Source of the DNA: Oscillospiraceae bacterium
Lineage (GTDB): Bacteria > Bacillota > Clostridia > Oscillospirales > Oscillospiraceae
NCBI GenBank assembly: GCA_902802045.1
Contig: CADCKQ010000002.1
Location: forward strand, 310,001 to 374,000
Length of the DNA stretch: 64,000 nucleotides
Reading direction: 5' to 3'
Part shown: positions 34,550 to 42,416 of the stretch, piece by piece
How positions within the stretch are numbered: position 1 is the stretch's first letter
Layout: each line of letters starts with the position of its first letter
Made by a program: the position numbers and the translations under genes
The notes under the pieces: model-generated
Told to the model about the DNA's origin: nothing
What the model saw: only the letters and a program-made list of their open reading frames with translations
The model's database searches: none

Positions 34550-35479
34550 ATGCCTGTTTTCAAAGACTTTTATTTTGAATCGACTACCGGTAAAAATATG
34601 ATACACGCCCTAAGGTGCGACCCCGATACTGAGCCCAGAGGCATAGTGCAGATCGCGCATGGGATCGCAGAATATGTCGCACGCTATAAGGATTTCATGA
34701 GCTTTCTGGCTGAAAACGGATTTATAGCTGTCGGCAACGATCACCTCGGGCACGGAGGAAGTGTAAAAGAGCCCGGTGAAAAGGGCCATTTTGCAGATGA
34801 CAAGGGCTGGGACTATGTTGTAGGAGATATGCACAAGCTCTATGAGACAATGCATTCCGAGCACCCGGAGCTTCCCTATATTCTCTTTGGACACAGCATG
34901 GGCAGCTTTCTTTCCAGAACATTTATTATAAAGTATCCGGAGCTTTTGAATGCCTGTATTCTGAGCGGAACCGGCCACCAGGGCAAGGCCCTGCTCACGG
35001 GCGGCGTCGCAATGAGCACGCTTGTAAAGAAGATAAAAGGCCCTCGTCACATAGCCAATGGCCTCAATAATGTCGCTTTCGGCTCATACAACAACGGATA
35101 TGAGAATCCGAAAACGGCCTTCGACTGGCTTAACCGTGATCCTGCCGAGGTGCAGAAATACATAGACGATCCCGATTGCGGCTTTGTCTGTACTGCTGCC
35201 CTCTACAATGATATGATGAAAGGGATTGGCTTCATCACCTCCCCTTCGAATATCGCCAAAATGAGAAAAGATCTCCCGATCTACTTCATGTCCGGAGGGG
35301 CGGACCCTGTCGGTGAGAACGGAAAAGGTGTCAACAAAGCCTATAATGCGTTTTTAAGAGCGGGCATGAAGGATGTTATGATCCGCATTTACCCCGAAGG
35401 CCGCCATGAGATGCTCAACGAGATAAACAGAAAGGACGTCTATAACGACATCCTGAACTGGATAAATTCAAAGATCTGA
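34550..35479 (+). CDS. Alpha/beta hydrolase (monoacylglycerol lipase-like)
   Basis: 309 residues of the serine-aminopeptidase S33 / monoacylglycerol lipase type. The nucleophile elbow GHSMGS is near residue 116; HGIAEYVARY near residue 39 gives the oxyanion region; a C-terminal GGADPVG Asp and GRHEMLNE His complete the triad. The likely substrate is a lipid or lysophospholipid ester. No signal peptide. ATG 34550 follows GGAGG. Divergent from DUF1015 and followed by a terminator. Confidence 0.88.
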   Translation: MPVFKDFYFESTTGKNMIHALRCDPDTEPRGIVQIAHGIAEYVARYKDFMSFLAENGFIAVGNDHLGHGGSVKEPGEKGHFADDKGWDYVVGDMHKLYETMHSEHPELPYILFGHSMGSFLSRTFIIKYPELLNACILSGTGHQGKALLTGGVAMSTLVKKIKGPRHIANGLNNVAFGSYNNGYENPKTAFDWLNRDPAEVQKYIDDPDCGFVCTAALYNDMMKGIGFITSPSNIAKMRKDLPIYFMSGGADPVGENGKGVNKAYNAFLRAGMKDVMIRIYPEGRHEMLNEINRKDVYNDILNWINSKI

Positions 35480-35490
35480 GTTCTCCCCAT

Positions 35491-35520
35491 AAAAAAGCCA
35501 CCCTCTCGGGTGGCTTTTTT
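35491..35520. terminator. Bidirectional terminator
   Basis: AAAAAAGCCACCC / GGGTGGCTTTTTT, 13-bp perfect stem with a 4-base loop, between the lipase and DUF4097 genes. Confidence 0.95.
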
Positions 35521-35529
35521 ATTAGTATT

Positions 35530-36495
35530 CTATTTTATAACTTCTATAGATATATCGCCGGTGTCGGTCTCTATCTCGCATCTTCCTCCGCTTACTGACT
35601 TGGGTACCTTCACTCTTCCCGTGTCGGTATCCGTCAGGAAGATCTTGTCGCTCAGGAGCAAGCCGGAGACATCGCCGGTATCGGTCTCTATATAAATACT
35701 ATCCGCGTCACATCTGTCGAGGCTTATATCACCGCTAGTCCTGTCCAGTTTAAACGCGCCTGACGCGATGACATCAGTCATGAAGAGCTTTCCCGTGTCT
35801 CCTTCAGAGTTTAGGTTTTCACAATTCACTTTTACCAGTGTGACACGTCCCGTGCCCTCTCTGATATCGATGTTCCCCTTTATTTCCGAGTTTGTCAGTT
35901 CGACATTTCCGGTATCCGAAACGAGTCTCATTCCGCCCGCGCTCAGATCATACAGGGATATGTCTCCCGTATCGGTCTTTATATAGATCTCACTTTCCGC
36001 TGAGGCAAGACAGCTGACGTCTCCCGTATTATCGATTACACTTATGTTTCCGAAGAAAAAGTCTTTCGGAATATCGACATCAGATGTGTCGGAATCAATA
36101 TTGAGCGCTTTATACTCTTTCTCCGGAAGGTATACAGTGATCGAGGGGCTTTCCGTAATTATCCCGATATTCACGAAATGCCACTTGTTCTCTGCTTTTC
36201 TGCTGACCATAAGGGTATCGCCCTCTACACGGACTTCATGCGGCCAATTCTCTTCTTCCCTGCAGACAACCGAGCATTTCCCGTCACCCGAAAGAACAAA
36301 AGCGATCTTCTCGGTGTCTCCTTCTATGCTGATGCTCCTGAAGTTCTCGGTCACGTCATATGTTCTTGTCACATATTCAGCAGTACCTGAATCTCCGAAA
36401 TCGAATCCGAGTACCCTGTGCGCGAACACGCATACGGCTGCTCCGATCACTATAAGCGCTAAAGCAATGCTGAGTAATATTTTCCCGTTTTTCAT
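35530..36495 (-). CDS. DUF4097-type beta-strand repeat protein
   Basis: 321 residues. One N-terminal membrane segment (about 6-26), then an extracytoplasmic right-handed beta-helix-like domain built of repeats of about 20 residues with DTGDI/DTGDV/DTGRV cores (at least seven, spaced fairly evenly from residue 145 on). It is last in the PadR-DUF1700-DUF4097 operon, whose usual role is thought to be envelope stress or membrane-associated signalling. Function unproven. Confidence 0.82.
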   Translation of the reverse strand: MKNGKILLSIALALIVIGAAVCVFAHRVLGFDFGDSGTAEYVTRTYDVTENFRSISIEGDTEKIAFVLSGDGKCSVVCREEENWPHEVRVEGDTLMVSRKAENKWHFVNIGIITESPSITVYLPEKEYKALNIDSDTSDVDIPKDFFFGNISVIDNTGDVSCLASAESEIYIKTDTGDISLYDLSAGGMRLVSDTGNVELTNSEIKGNIDIREGTGRVTLVKVNCENLNSEGDTGKLFMTDVIASGAFKLDRTSGDISLDRCDADSIYIETDTGDVSGLLLSDKIFLTDTDTGRVKVPKSVSGGRCEIETDTGDISIEVIK

Positions 36496-36498
36496 TTT

Positions 36499-37095
36499 TT
36501 ATTCCTCCTTACCGACAAATGAAGTTTTGATTCCCAGAATAATTCGCTTTGTCATCTTGAGGATCAGCTTCGTGATCCATACCGAGACATATAGCAGCAA
36601 TATTGCAAGTCCCGCGCATACTGCAGCGGCACCCAGGGAGAACAGAGCAACTGCAGGAGCCCCTTTGAACAGAGAAATAAAGAGTCCCGCGATGCCCCCG
36701 ACCGCGCCGGCCGCCATAGAGAAGCATGCCGCATAAATGCATACCGCCACTGCCCAGATGATCACATAGAGCGAAAGAACTATTGCCAGGACTGAGATAA
36801 GGATCGGGAGCCAGACGGGAGAACCGAGCACAAGGAGAATGATCTCCCATGCTTTCAAGCTCCTCTTAGATTTTACCTTTTCACGTACCAGCTTCGACAG
36901 CGGGATCTCGGACATGATCTGTTCCACGATGCTGTCCACGGTCCCGATGCAGGCAAGCGCCTCTTCCTCCGGCAATCCGTCCTCCATTCGGTCGTCTATC
37001 ATTTCGCTGTAGAAAGCGATTCTCTCTTCGATATCCTCATGCGGCAGTCCGGAGATTTTTCTTCTCAGCTCGCTCAAGAACTCTTCCTTATTCAT
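36499..37095 (-). CDS. DUF1700 family membrane protein
   Basis: 198 residues from ATG 37095, which overlaps the padR stop. N-terminal helical domain MNKEEFLSELRRKISGLPHEDIEERIAFYSEMI (the DUF1700 signature) is followed by several membrane segments (about 85-180). It starts by overlapping padR by eight bases and precedes the DUF4097 gene by three bases. It probably acts as the membrane partner in this conserved set; its biochemical role is unknown. Confidence 0.85.
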   Translation of the reverse strand: MNKEEFLSELRRKISGLPHEDIEERIAFYSEMIDDRMEDGLPEEEALACIGTVDSIVEQIMSEIPLSKLVREKVKSKRSLKAWEIILLVLGSPVWLPILISVLAIVLSLYVIIWAVAVCIYAACFSMAAGAVGGIAGLFISLFKGAPAVALFSLGAAAVCAGLAILLLYVSVWITKLILKMTKRIILGIKTSFVGKEE

Positions 37096-37408
37096 TTCCG
37101 GTTTCCTCCCTTGTGATAAAGTTGTAGATGGCATTGATCTCTTTCCAGTCTTCTTTAAACTCTTCTATGCGTCTCAGGCCTTCCCGGGTTATGTGATAGT
37201 ACTTGCGGAGCCTGCCCTCGTGCTCAACACTCCTGACAGTGAGCATGTTTCCGGCCTCAAGGCGTTTAAGGATCGTATAAAGAGTAGATTCGGACATCTC
37301 CAGATACGGTTTCATGTCTTTGATTATCCGGTAACCGTAGGAGTCCTCATTCTTTATGGCGGCCAGTACACATGCGTCCAGCAGACCGCGTTTCAATTGA
37401 ATGTCCAT
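37088..37408 (-). CDS. PadR-family transcriptional regulator
   Basis: 106 residues with winged helix: QLKRGLLDACVLAAIKNEDSYGYRIIKDM, then SESTLYTILKRLEAGNMLTVRSVEHEGRLRKYYHITREGL. The C-terminal helix dimerises. The short C-terminal half marks PadR-s2 type. AAAGGAGG precedes the ATG. It likely represses its own operon, which also encodes DUF1700 and DUF4097 membrane proteins. Confidence 0.9.
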   Translation of the reverse strand: MDIQLKRGLLDACVLAAIKNEDSYGYRIIKDMKPYLEMSESTLYTILKRLEAGNMLTVRSVEHEGRLRKYYHITREGLRRIEEFKEDWKEINAIYNFITREETGNE

Positions 37409-37449
37409 GCCATACCTCCTTTCGTGTGATACATCTCTTAGCGTAATAT

Positions 37450-37478
37450 ATCGTAATACGAAGTATATAATTTGTCAA
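37450..37478 (-). promoter_or_regulatory. Promoter of the padR operon
   Basis: Minus strand TTGACA, 17-bp spacer, TACGAT. Imperfect inverted CGTA/TACG elements in and downstream of the -10 (about 37440-37460) are possible PadR operator sites. Confidence 0.55.
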
Positions 37479-37582
37479 GAGGTTTTTAAAAGAAATATGA
37501 TTTATAATTATTTGGTCATTCTGAGCCAGCAAAGAATCCGCTTCCCCAAACAACTGTCTCCCATATGAGCGGCCTTATTTTC

Positions 37583-37612
37583 ACAAAAAAGAGACGGATC
37601 AAACCGTCTCTT
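37583..37612 (-). terminator. Terminator of the esterase operon
   Basis: AAGAGACGG / CCGTCTCTT stem of 9 bp, 6-base loop, followed by TTTTTT on the minus strand, 15 bases after the hypothetical gene. Confidence 0.85.
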
Positions 37613-37626
37613 ACATTTCATTTTTT

Positions 37627-38118
37627 TCATTTATTTCTATTGTCTCTCATGAACTCCAGCTTATACAGGATAAAATCATTATCCTCCAGGTCAAAATTCT
37701 CTTCGGTGACCAGGAAGATATTATTATAAGCAGTCCTGTACTTAGAGATGTTGAAAAAGGACCGGACCTCGCCGTGATCGTCAAAAGTCTTCTCCACATC
37801 ATTGCCGATCACGTTGAAATCGACGTGAAGAAGCCGGGTGAATTCGTTATAATGCGGGATCGACCGGCCGAGCTCACAGCTGAAGTCCTTCATGCCGGTG
37901 CCTTCCGGCTGCTCAAACTCCTCCTGAAGGATCGCCATGATCCAGGAGAAAGCTTCAAAACAACCGTTCTTTACCGTGTATTTGATCAGACGGCAAAGCT
38001 CCGATTCAAGCCCGCAGGAGATAAGCTGCCTTGTAATTTCTGCAGCCTCCAGAAGCGAATCGATATCGTCAGGATTATGTAAACTGTTGTTTCGTAAAAA
38101 TTCTTCCAATGATCTCAT
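37627..38118 (-). CDS. Uncharacterised protein in the esterase operon
   Basis: About 163 residues from ATG 38118; a longer reading would overlap the GyrI-like gene. I do not recognise it. It is mostly helical in the first half (EEFLRNNSLHNPDDIDSLLEAAEITRQLISC) and mixed afterwards, with no signal peptide or membrane segment. The ribosome binding site is weak, and TTG or GTG starts 15-20 bases further up are possible. It follows the GyrI-like gene by 40 bases and is closed by a terminator. Confidence 0.55.
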   Translation of the reverse strand: MRSLEEFLRNNSLHNPDDIDSLLEAAEITRQLISCGLESELCRLIKYTVKNGCFEAFSWIMAILQEEFEQPEGTGMKDFSCELGRSIPHYNEFTRLLHVDFNVIGNDVEKTFDDHGEVRSFFNISKYRTAYNNIFLVTEENFDLEDNDFILYKLEFMRDNRNK

Positions 38119-38158
38119 TTCTGCTTTTTCCAACACTCTCCGGCTCACGACCAGGAAA

Positions 38159-38791
38159 TCAGATCTTTTTGATCGGATGGCGAATGACGGTTTTCCATTT
38201 CTCCGGCGAAGCCTTGCGGGGATCGGAAAGATAGATCTCATGATGAAGGCGGGTTTCTGTCATATCGTTCTCATATCCGTTTACGGCGAGAAACTTATCC
38301 ATCAGTGCCACAGTCTCCGGTTCGTCATCATACGGGCCGATATGCATGATCTGAACGCACAGTCCTTCGTCAACAGTCAGAAACTCTGCTGAAGAGCAGT
38401 CAGTCTTCTTCTTTTTTGATGCCGTTTCAACTGCCCAGGCAAAGTCAGCTTTTGTCACAAAATCGGGCAAGCGGATTACGGAGATCCAGTTGAACGTATC
38501 TTTGTTCCCGTAATCGACTCCTTTGACGCCCTCCTGCCACCAGAAGCCTTCCAGCGGAGGTACGACATATTCATAGAAACCCTCGATATGATGATCTGTC
38601 TTGCAGCTCATCCTGAGCGTATAGGCAACAGCATACAGAACACCGACAGCCTTCCTGTAATCTCCGCCCTCCTCATTCGGATCGCCATGCCCGCGCACGG
38701 CGATATAGTTTGCTTCCGGAACGGTTACGATCTCCGGAGCATTCTTCGGCATATAAAACTCTTTGTATTCTTTCTTGAAATCAAACGGCAA
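38159..38791 (-). CDS. GyrI-like small-molecule-binding protein
   Basis: 210 residues of the GyrI-like / SbmC family, without an HTH domain. Features include VTVPEANYIAVRGHGDPN at the N-terminus, and a C-terminal repeat of the same fold with LCVQIMHIGPYDDEPETV and HHEIYLSDPRKASPEKWKTVIRHPI. Such proteins bind hydrophobic small molecules and some degrade or sequester them. The start is the TTG at 38791, supported by AGGAGG seven bases upstream. Confidence 0.8.
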   Translation of the reverse strand: MPFDFKKEYKEFYMPKNAPEIVTVPEANYIAVRGHGDPNEEGGDYRKAVGVLYAVAYTLRMSCKTDHHIEGFYEYVVPPLEGFWWQEGVKGVDYGNKDTFNWISVIRLPDFVTKADFAWAVETASKKKKTDCSSAEFLTVDEGLCVQIMHIGPYDDEPETVALMDKFLAVNGYENDMTETRLHHEIYLSDPRKASPEKWKTVIRHPIKKI

Positions 38792-38813
38792 GGTTCTTCC
38801 TCCTACTCACCCG

Positions 38814-39590
38814 TCATCTGCCGGTCTGTAACGGAAGCCAGTCAAGGACCTTTTTTATCTGCAGGTCCCAGAAATCCCATTCGTGTCCGTAATCGCCTTC
38901 ATCCCACGTGACACAGATGCCGTTCTCCTGCAGAAAGTCCCTGAAATCGGTATTTGCTTTCATCAGACCGTCCTTTGTTCCGCATGCCATATAGATTTCG
39001 GGAATGCTTCTCTTCTCTCTCAGCATATCCTTTACCGCGATCTTAGGGTTCATATCTGTATATGATGCTTCCCCCAGGTTGTCAAACAGCCCTATGTTCG
39101 CATCCTCGGAAAGATCATCAAAAAGATTCAGGGCTGAGGACAATCCGGCAGCATATCCGAAAGTATCCGAAAATACGATACCGTTTCTGATGGCCCCGTA
39201 GCCGCCCATGGAAAGGCCTGCGATAAACGTATCCTCGCGCTTATCGGAAAGCGGGAACATCCTCCTTGTCATATCCACAAGCTCTTCCCCGATAAAGGTC
39301 TCGTAATCGTTCCACGGCGTTCTCGACTTAAAGTAGAAGGAATTGTCTCCGGAAGGCATCACCACCGCAAGATTTTTTTCTTCCGCCCACCTGTGGATAC
39401 GGGTATAGCTTACCCAGTCGGTATAATTACCCAGCAGGCCGTGGAGCAGATAAAGCGTCTTGTACTTGCAGTTTTTATCTTCCGTATAAGTGTCTGTATC
39501 CGAATCGAAACGGTCCGCAGGCAGGATCACGTTTACAGGCACTGTGCGAAACAGTGCCTTTGAATTGTAATTCATCTGTATCAAAGCCAT
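38814..39590 (-). CDS. Esterase of the esterase-D / tributyrin esterase family
   Basis: 258 residues, alpha/beta hydrolase. Nucleophile motif GLSMGGYGA near residue 116, LLHGLLGNYTDWV in the N-terminal part and a C-terminal GHEWDFWD His. This resembles Clostridium/Lactococcus EstA-type esterases that split short-chain acyl esters or S-formylglutathione-like substrates. No signal peptide. It is first of three genes transcribed together, with the GyrI-like gene 22 bases downstream. Confidence 0.88.
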   Translation of the reverse strand: MALIQMNYNSKALFRTVPVNVILPADRFDSDTDTYTEDKNCKYKTLYLLHGLLGNYTDWVSYTRIHRWAEEKNLAVVMPSGDNSFYFKSRTPWNDYETFIGEELVDMTRRMFPLSDKREDTFIAGLSMGGYGAIRNGIVFSDTFGYAAGLSSALNLFDDLSEDANIGLFDNLGEASYTDMNPKIAVKDMLREKRSIPEIYMACGTKDGLMKANTDFRDFLQENGICVTWDEGDYGHEWDFWDLQIKKVLDWLPLQTGR

Positions 39591-39841
39591 ATCATTATCC
39601 CCTCCGGCTTTTACCGGTCATTTTTTGTTTTTATAGCCTGAGATGTCAGTATACGTTAACTGCCGGTTTCTTTTTACCCTTCGTCAGTCCCTGAAAGGTC
39701 ATTAGTCTCATCCGATCGCCGCGCTGAGCTGCCCTATCATAACATAAATAGAAAGGAACGGCAATTTTAACATATGTTTGCAATGCCGCCAAATGATCAT
39801 CTCCGATACCCTGTATTCGGAACCGCAGATGAGAAGTGAGC

Positions 39842-41683
39842 TTATTCTTTTACCCTGATCATACAACGCATGGCGTTCAGGACGGCAACGATCAGCACTC
39901 CGACATCGCCGAACACAGCCCACCACATATTTGTAAGGCCGAATGCGCTCAAAATGAGTATAGCGAATTTCACGCCGAGCGCGAGTATTATGTTCTCATG
40001 TACTATCCGCATGGTCCTGTGAGCGATCTTTATAGCAAGCGGCAAACGCGAGATACGGTCATCCATAATGACTATATCGGCCGATTCAATCGCGGCATCA
40101 CTTCCAAGGGCTCCCATAGCTATTCCGACATCGGCCCGGGAAAGCACCGGTGCGTCGTTTATTCCGTCCCCGACAAAGGCGACATGTGCGCCCGACCCGA
40201 GCAGATCCTCAACTGCAGTAACTTTTTGGGCGGGCAGAAGCTCAGCCATGTAGCTGTCCACACCGATCTTTTCTGCGACGGCTTTCGCAACCTTCTCGGA
40301 ATCGCCTGTGAGCATAATGGTCTGTTTAATGCCGAGCTCCTTGAGCTTATTTATGCTCTCCCTTACCTCCGGCTTGATCTGATCGTTTATAATAATATGC
40401 CCCATGTAACTGCTGTCTTCGGAAATATGTATGGCAGTGCCCGGGAGATGGCATTCGTGCCAAACAGCCCCCGCTTTCTCCATCAGCTTGCCGTTGCCGA
40501 GGAAAAAGGTCTTCCCGTCGACCTGAGCCTCTATACCCATCCCCGCTATTTCTTTTATCTCACCTATTCTGCTCCGGTCAATATCACCTGCAAACGCGCT
40601 GACAACAGACTCTGCTATAGGATGGGATGAATAGCTCTCGGCTGCGGCAGCTATGTCGAGAAGCTCCTCAGCCGAGATCTCTGACGGGTGTACTGCGTCC
40701 ACTGCAAAACTGCCCTGCGTCAGAGTTCCCGTCTTATCGAAGACCACCATATCAGCTTTGGAAAGCATCTCAAGATAATTGGCGCCCTTTACGAGGATAC
40801 CATCGCGCGAAGCGCCTCCTATTCCTCCGAAAAAGCTCAGGGGAACTGACACCACCAGCGCGCAGGGACAGGAGACGACCAGAAAAATAAGAGCGCGATT
40901 GATCCAGTCCGCCCATGACCCGCTGAGGAACAGAGGAGGTATCACAGCGAGAAGGACAGCGCTTATAACTACGAGAGGCGTATACCAGCGTGCGAAACGG
41001 GTTATGAAGTTTTCTATCCTCGCCTTTTTCTCGGAAGAATTCTCGACGAGCTCCAGAATGCGTGCGACCGTGCTCTCAGCATACTCGCTGCTTGTCTTTA
41101 CTTTTAAAACCCCGCTTAAGTTTATGCTGCCCGAAAGTACCGTGTCTCCGACAGTCTTGTCTGCGGGCAGGCTTTCGCCTGTCAGTGCGGAGGTATCCAC
41201 GCTCCCGGCGCCTTCGATAACGGTGCCGTCAAGGGGTATCCTCTCTCCGGGCTTCAGAACTATTATCTCTCCTATTTCTACCTCTTCGGGATCGACTTCC
41301 TGCTCTTTGCCCTCCCTCAGAACAACAGCATACTCAGGTCTTATATCCATAAGTGCCGCGATCGATTTCCTGCTCTTTCCGACGGCTATAGATTGGAACC
41401 ACTCGCCGATCTGATAAAACAGCATAACAGCTGCAGCCTCAGGGTATTCCCTGATTGCAAATGCTCCGAGTGTTGCGACAGCCATAAGGAATTTTTCGTC
41501 AAAGACCTGCCCGTGGGCAATATTCCTTACAGCAGACCATAAGACGTCCCAGCCGATCACAAGGTAAGGAACAGCGAAGGCAAGCCCCTTCCAAATGCCA
41601 TCAAGAGGAATCAAGGCGGCGATAACAGTCAACACTCCCGCTGATACTATCCTTATAAGAGTCTTTTTCTGCTTCTTAGTCAT
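39842..41683 (-). CDS. P1B-type heavy metal ATPase (Zn/Cd/Pb class)
   Basis: 613 residues, integral membrane exporter driven by ATP. Actuator motif TGES (168-171), the metal-binding CPC (272-274) in a membrane helix, phosphorylated Asp316 in DKTGTLT, the SSHP motif, and GDGINDAP near the C-terminus are all present. SCPCALV and the ArsR neighbour favour Zn2+/Cd2+/Pb2+ over Cu+. There is no N-terminal HMA domain; that is encoded as a separate gene just upstream. Confidence 0.93.
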   Translation of the reverse strand: MTKKQKKTLIRIVSAGVLTVIAALIPLDGIWKGLAFAVPYLVIGWDVLWSAVRNIAHGQVFDEKFLMAVATLGAFAIREYPEAAAVMLFYQIGEWFQSIAVGKSRKSIAALMDIRPEYAVVLREGKEQEVDPEEVEIGEIIVLKPGERIPLDGTVIEGAGSVDTSALTGESLPADKTVGDTVLSGSINLSGVLKVKTSSEYAESTVARILELVENSSEKKARIENFITRFARWYTPLVVISAVLLAVIPPLFLSGSWADWINRALIFLVVSCPCALVVSVPLSFFGGIGGASRDGILVKGANYLEMLSKADMVVFDKTGTLTQGSFAVDAVHPSEISAEELLDIAAAAESYSSHPIAESVVSAFAGDIDRSRIGEIKEIAGMGIEAQVDGKTFFLGNGKLMEKAGAVWHECHLPGTAIHISEDSSYMGHIIINDQIKPEVRESINKLKELGIKQTIMLTGDSEKVAKAVAEKIGVDSYMAELLPAQKVTAVEDLLGSGAHVAFVGDGINDAPVLSRADVGIAMGALGSDAAIESADIVIMDDRISRLPLAIKIAHRTMRIVHENIILALGVKFAILILSAFGLTNMWWAVFGDVGVLIVAVLNAMRCMIRVKE

Positions 41684-41693
41684 ATACGGCTCT

Positions 41694-41915
41694 TTATTTT
41701 AGAATGACTCTGCAGTCCGGCTCGACCTTGGAAATACATTTGACAGCTGCCTTCACGACCTCATCAAAGCGCTCGTCATCGGCTTCGATAGTCATCTTCT
41801 GGGTCATAAAGCTGACAGTCGCATTATTTACACCGTCCAGCTTTTTGATGGCGGCTTCCATCTTGGCGGCGCAATTCGCGCAATCGAGATCCTCAAGTTT
41901 GAATGTTTTTTTCAT
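41694..41915 (-). CDS. Stand-alone heavy-metal-associated (HMA) domain protein
   Basis: 73 residues with LEDLDCANCAAKMEAAIKKLDGV: a CXXC metal site in the ferredoxin-like HMA fold. The acidic residue before the first Cys (DCANC) is typical of Zn/Cd rather than Cu binding. It overlaps nothing and ends 11 bases before the ATPase, so it is likely the detached metal-binding domain or metal donor of that pump. Confidence 0.92.
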   Translation of the reverse strand: MKKTFKLEDLDCANCAAKMEAAIKKLDGVNNATVSFMTQKMTIEADDERFDEVVKAAVKCISKVEPDCRVILK

Positions 41916-41961
41916 GTTCTGTTCCTCTCTTTATCTGAAATATTTTTAATCGTATCCGGGC

Positions 41962-42297
41962 TCAGTGCTTTTCTGTCAGATGTTCGAATCCCTGGCCTAT
42001 AATGGTCCTCACATGATCGTCCGAGAGATGGTAATAGATGGTCTTCCCCTCTCTGCGGCTCGCGACCAGGTTTGCATCCTTTAAAGTCCTGAGCTGGTGA
42101 GAAATGGCGGACTGATTCATACCTAAAAGCTCCGCGATCGCACAGACGCACATCTCCGATTCGGAAAGGGCGAAGAGTATCTTTATCCTGGTTGAGTCCC
42201 CAAAAAGCTTGAAAAGATCACTGAGATCCGAGAGAAGCTCATCAGCAGGCAGGTCCGTCTTTACTTTATTCAAAAGGTCCGAATGATTGTGAATCAT
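41962..42297 (-). CDS. ArsR/SmtB-family metal-responsive repressor
   Basis: 111 residues. Winged helix with KLFGDSTRIKILFALSESEMCVCAIAELLGMNQSAISHQLRTLKDANLVASRREGKTIYYHL. The CVC in the alpha-3 position matches the metal-sensing cysteines of CadC/ArsR-like sensors of soft metals, and the C-terminus has histidines (HVR, EHLTEKH) that could form an alpha-5 site. It represses the metal operon until metal binds; operator copies overlap the promoter at 42333-42361. Confidence 0.92.
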   Translation of the reverse strand: MIHNHSDLLNKVKTDLPADELLSDLSDLFKLFGDSTRIKILFALSESEMCVCAIAELLGMNQSAISHQLRTLKDANLVASRREGKTIYYHLSDDHVRTIIGQGFEHLTEKH

Positions 42298-42351
42298 TAT
42301 ATGAATCTCCGTTCATATGATTTATTATTCATATGATAATCCATTCATATG
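42296..42351. promoter_or_regulatory. ArsR-type operator cluster
   Basis: TTCATATGA-like elements at 42312-42320, 42328-42336 and 42344-42351, plus an ATATGAAT at 42299-42306 at the arsR start. The elements are themselves near palindromic and lie between and around the -10 and the start codon, the place where SmtB/CadC repressors bind. Binding is inferred. Confidence 0.7.
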
Positions 42352-42361
42352 TAATTGTCAA
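42333..42361 (-). promoter_or_regulatory. Promoter of the metal-efflux operon
   Basis: Minus strand TTGACA (42356-42361), 17-bp spacer, TATCAT (42333-42338). Two operator-like repeats lie on it. The -35 touches the T-run of the preceding ispH-rpsA terminator. Confidence 0.85.
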
Positions 42362-42362
42362 G

Positions 42363-42395
42363 AAAAAATCCACCGGAAAAACCGATGGATTTTTT
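42363..42395 (-). terminator. Terminator of the ispH-rpsA operon
   Basis: AAAAAATCCAYCGG / CCGRTGGATTTTTT, 14-bp stem with one G-U on the minus strand, 5-base loop and T-run, 22 bases after the rpsA stop codon. Confidence 0.9.
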
Positions 42396-42416
42396 GATCT
42401 TAAATTATTAGAGAAA

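Noticed and set aside
39591-39841. 251-base gap between the esterase and the metal ATPase genes
   Set aside because: Below the gap length of interest; I checked it for promoters, terminators and small ORFs and found only short, weak hairpins, none convincing.
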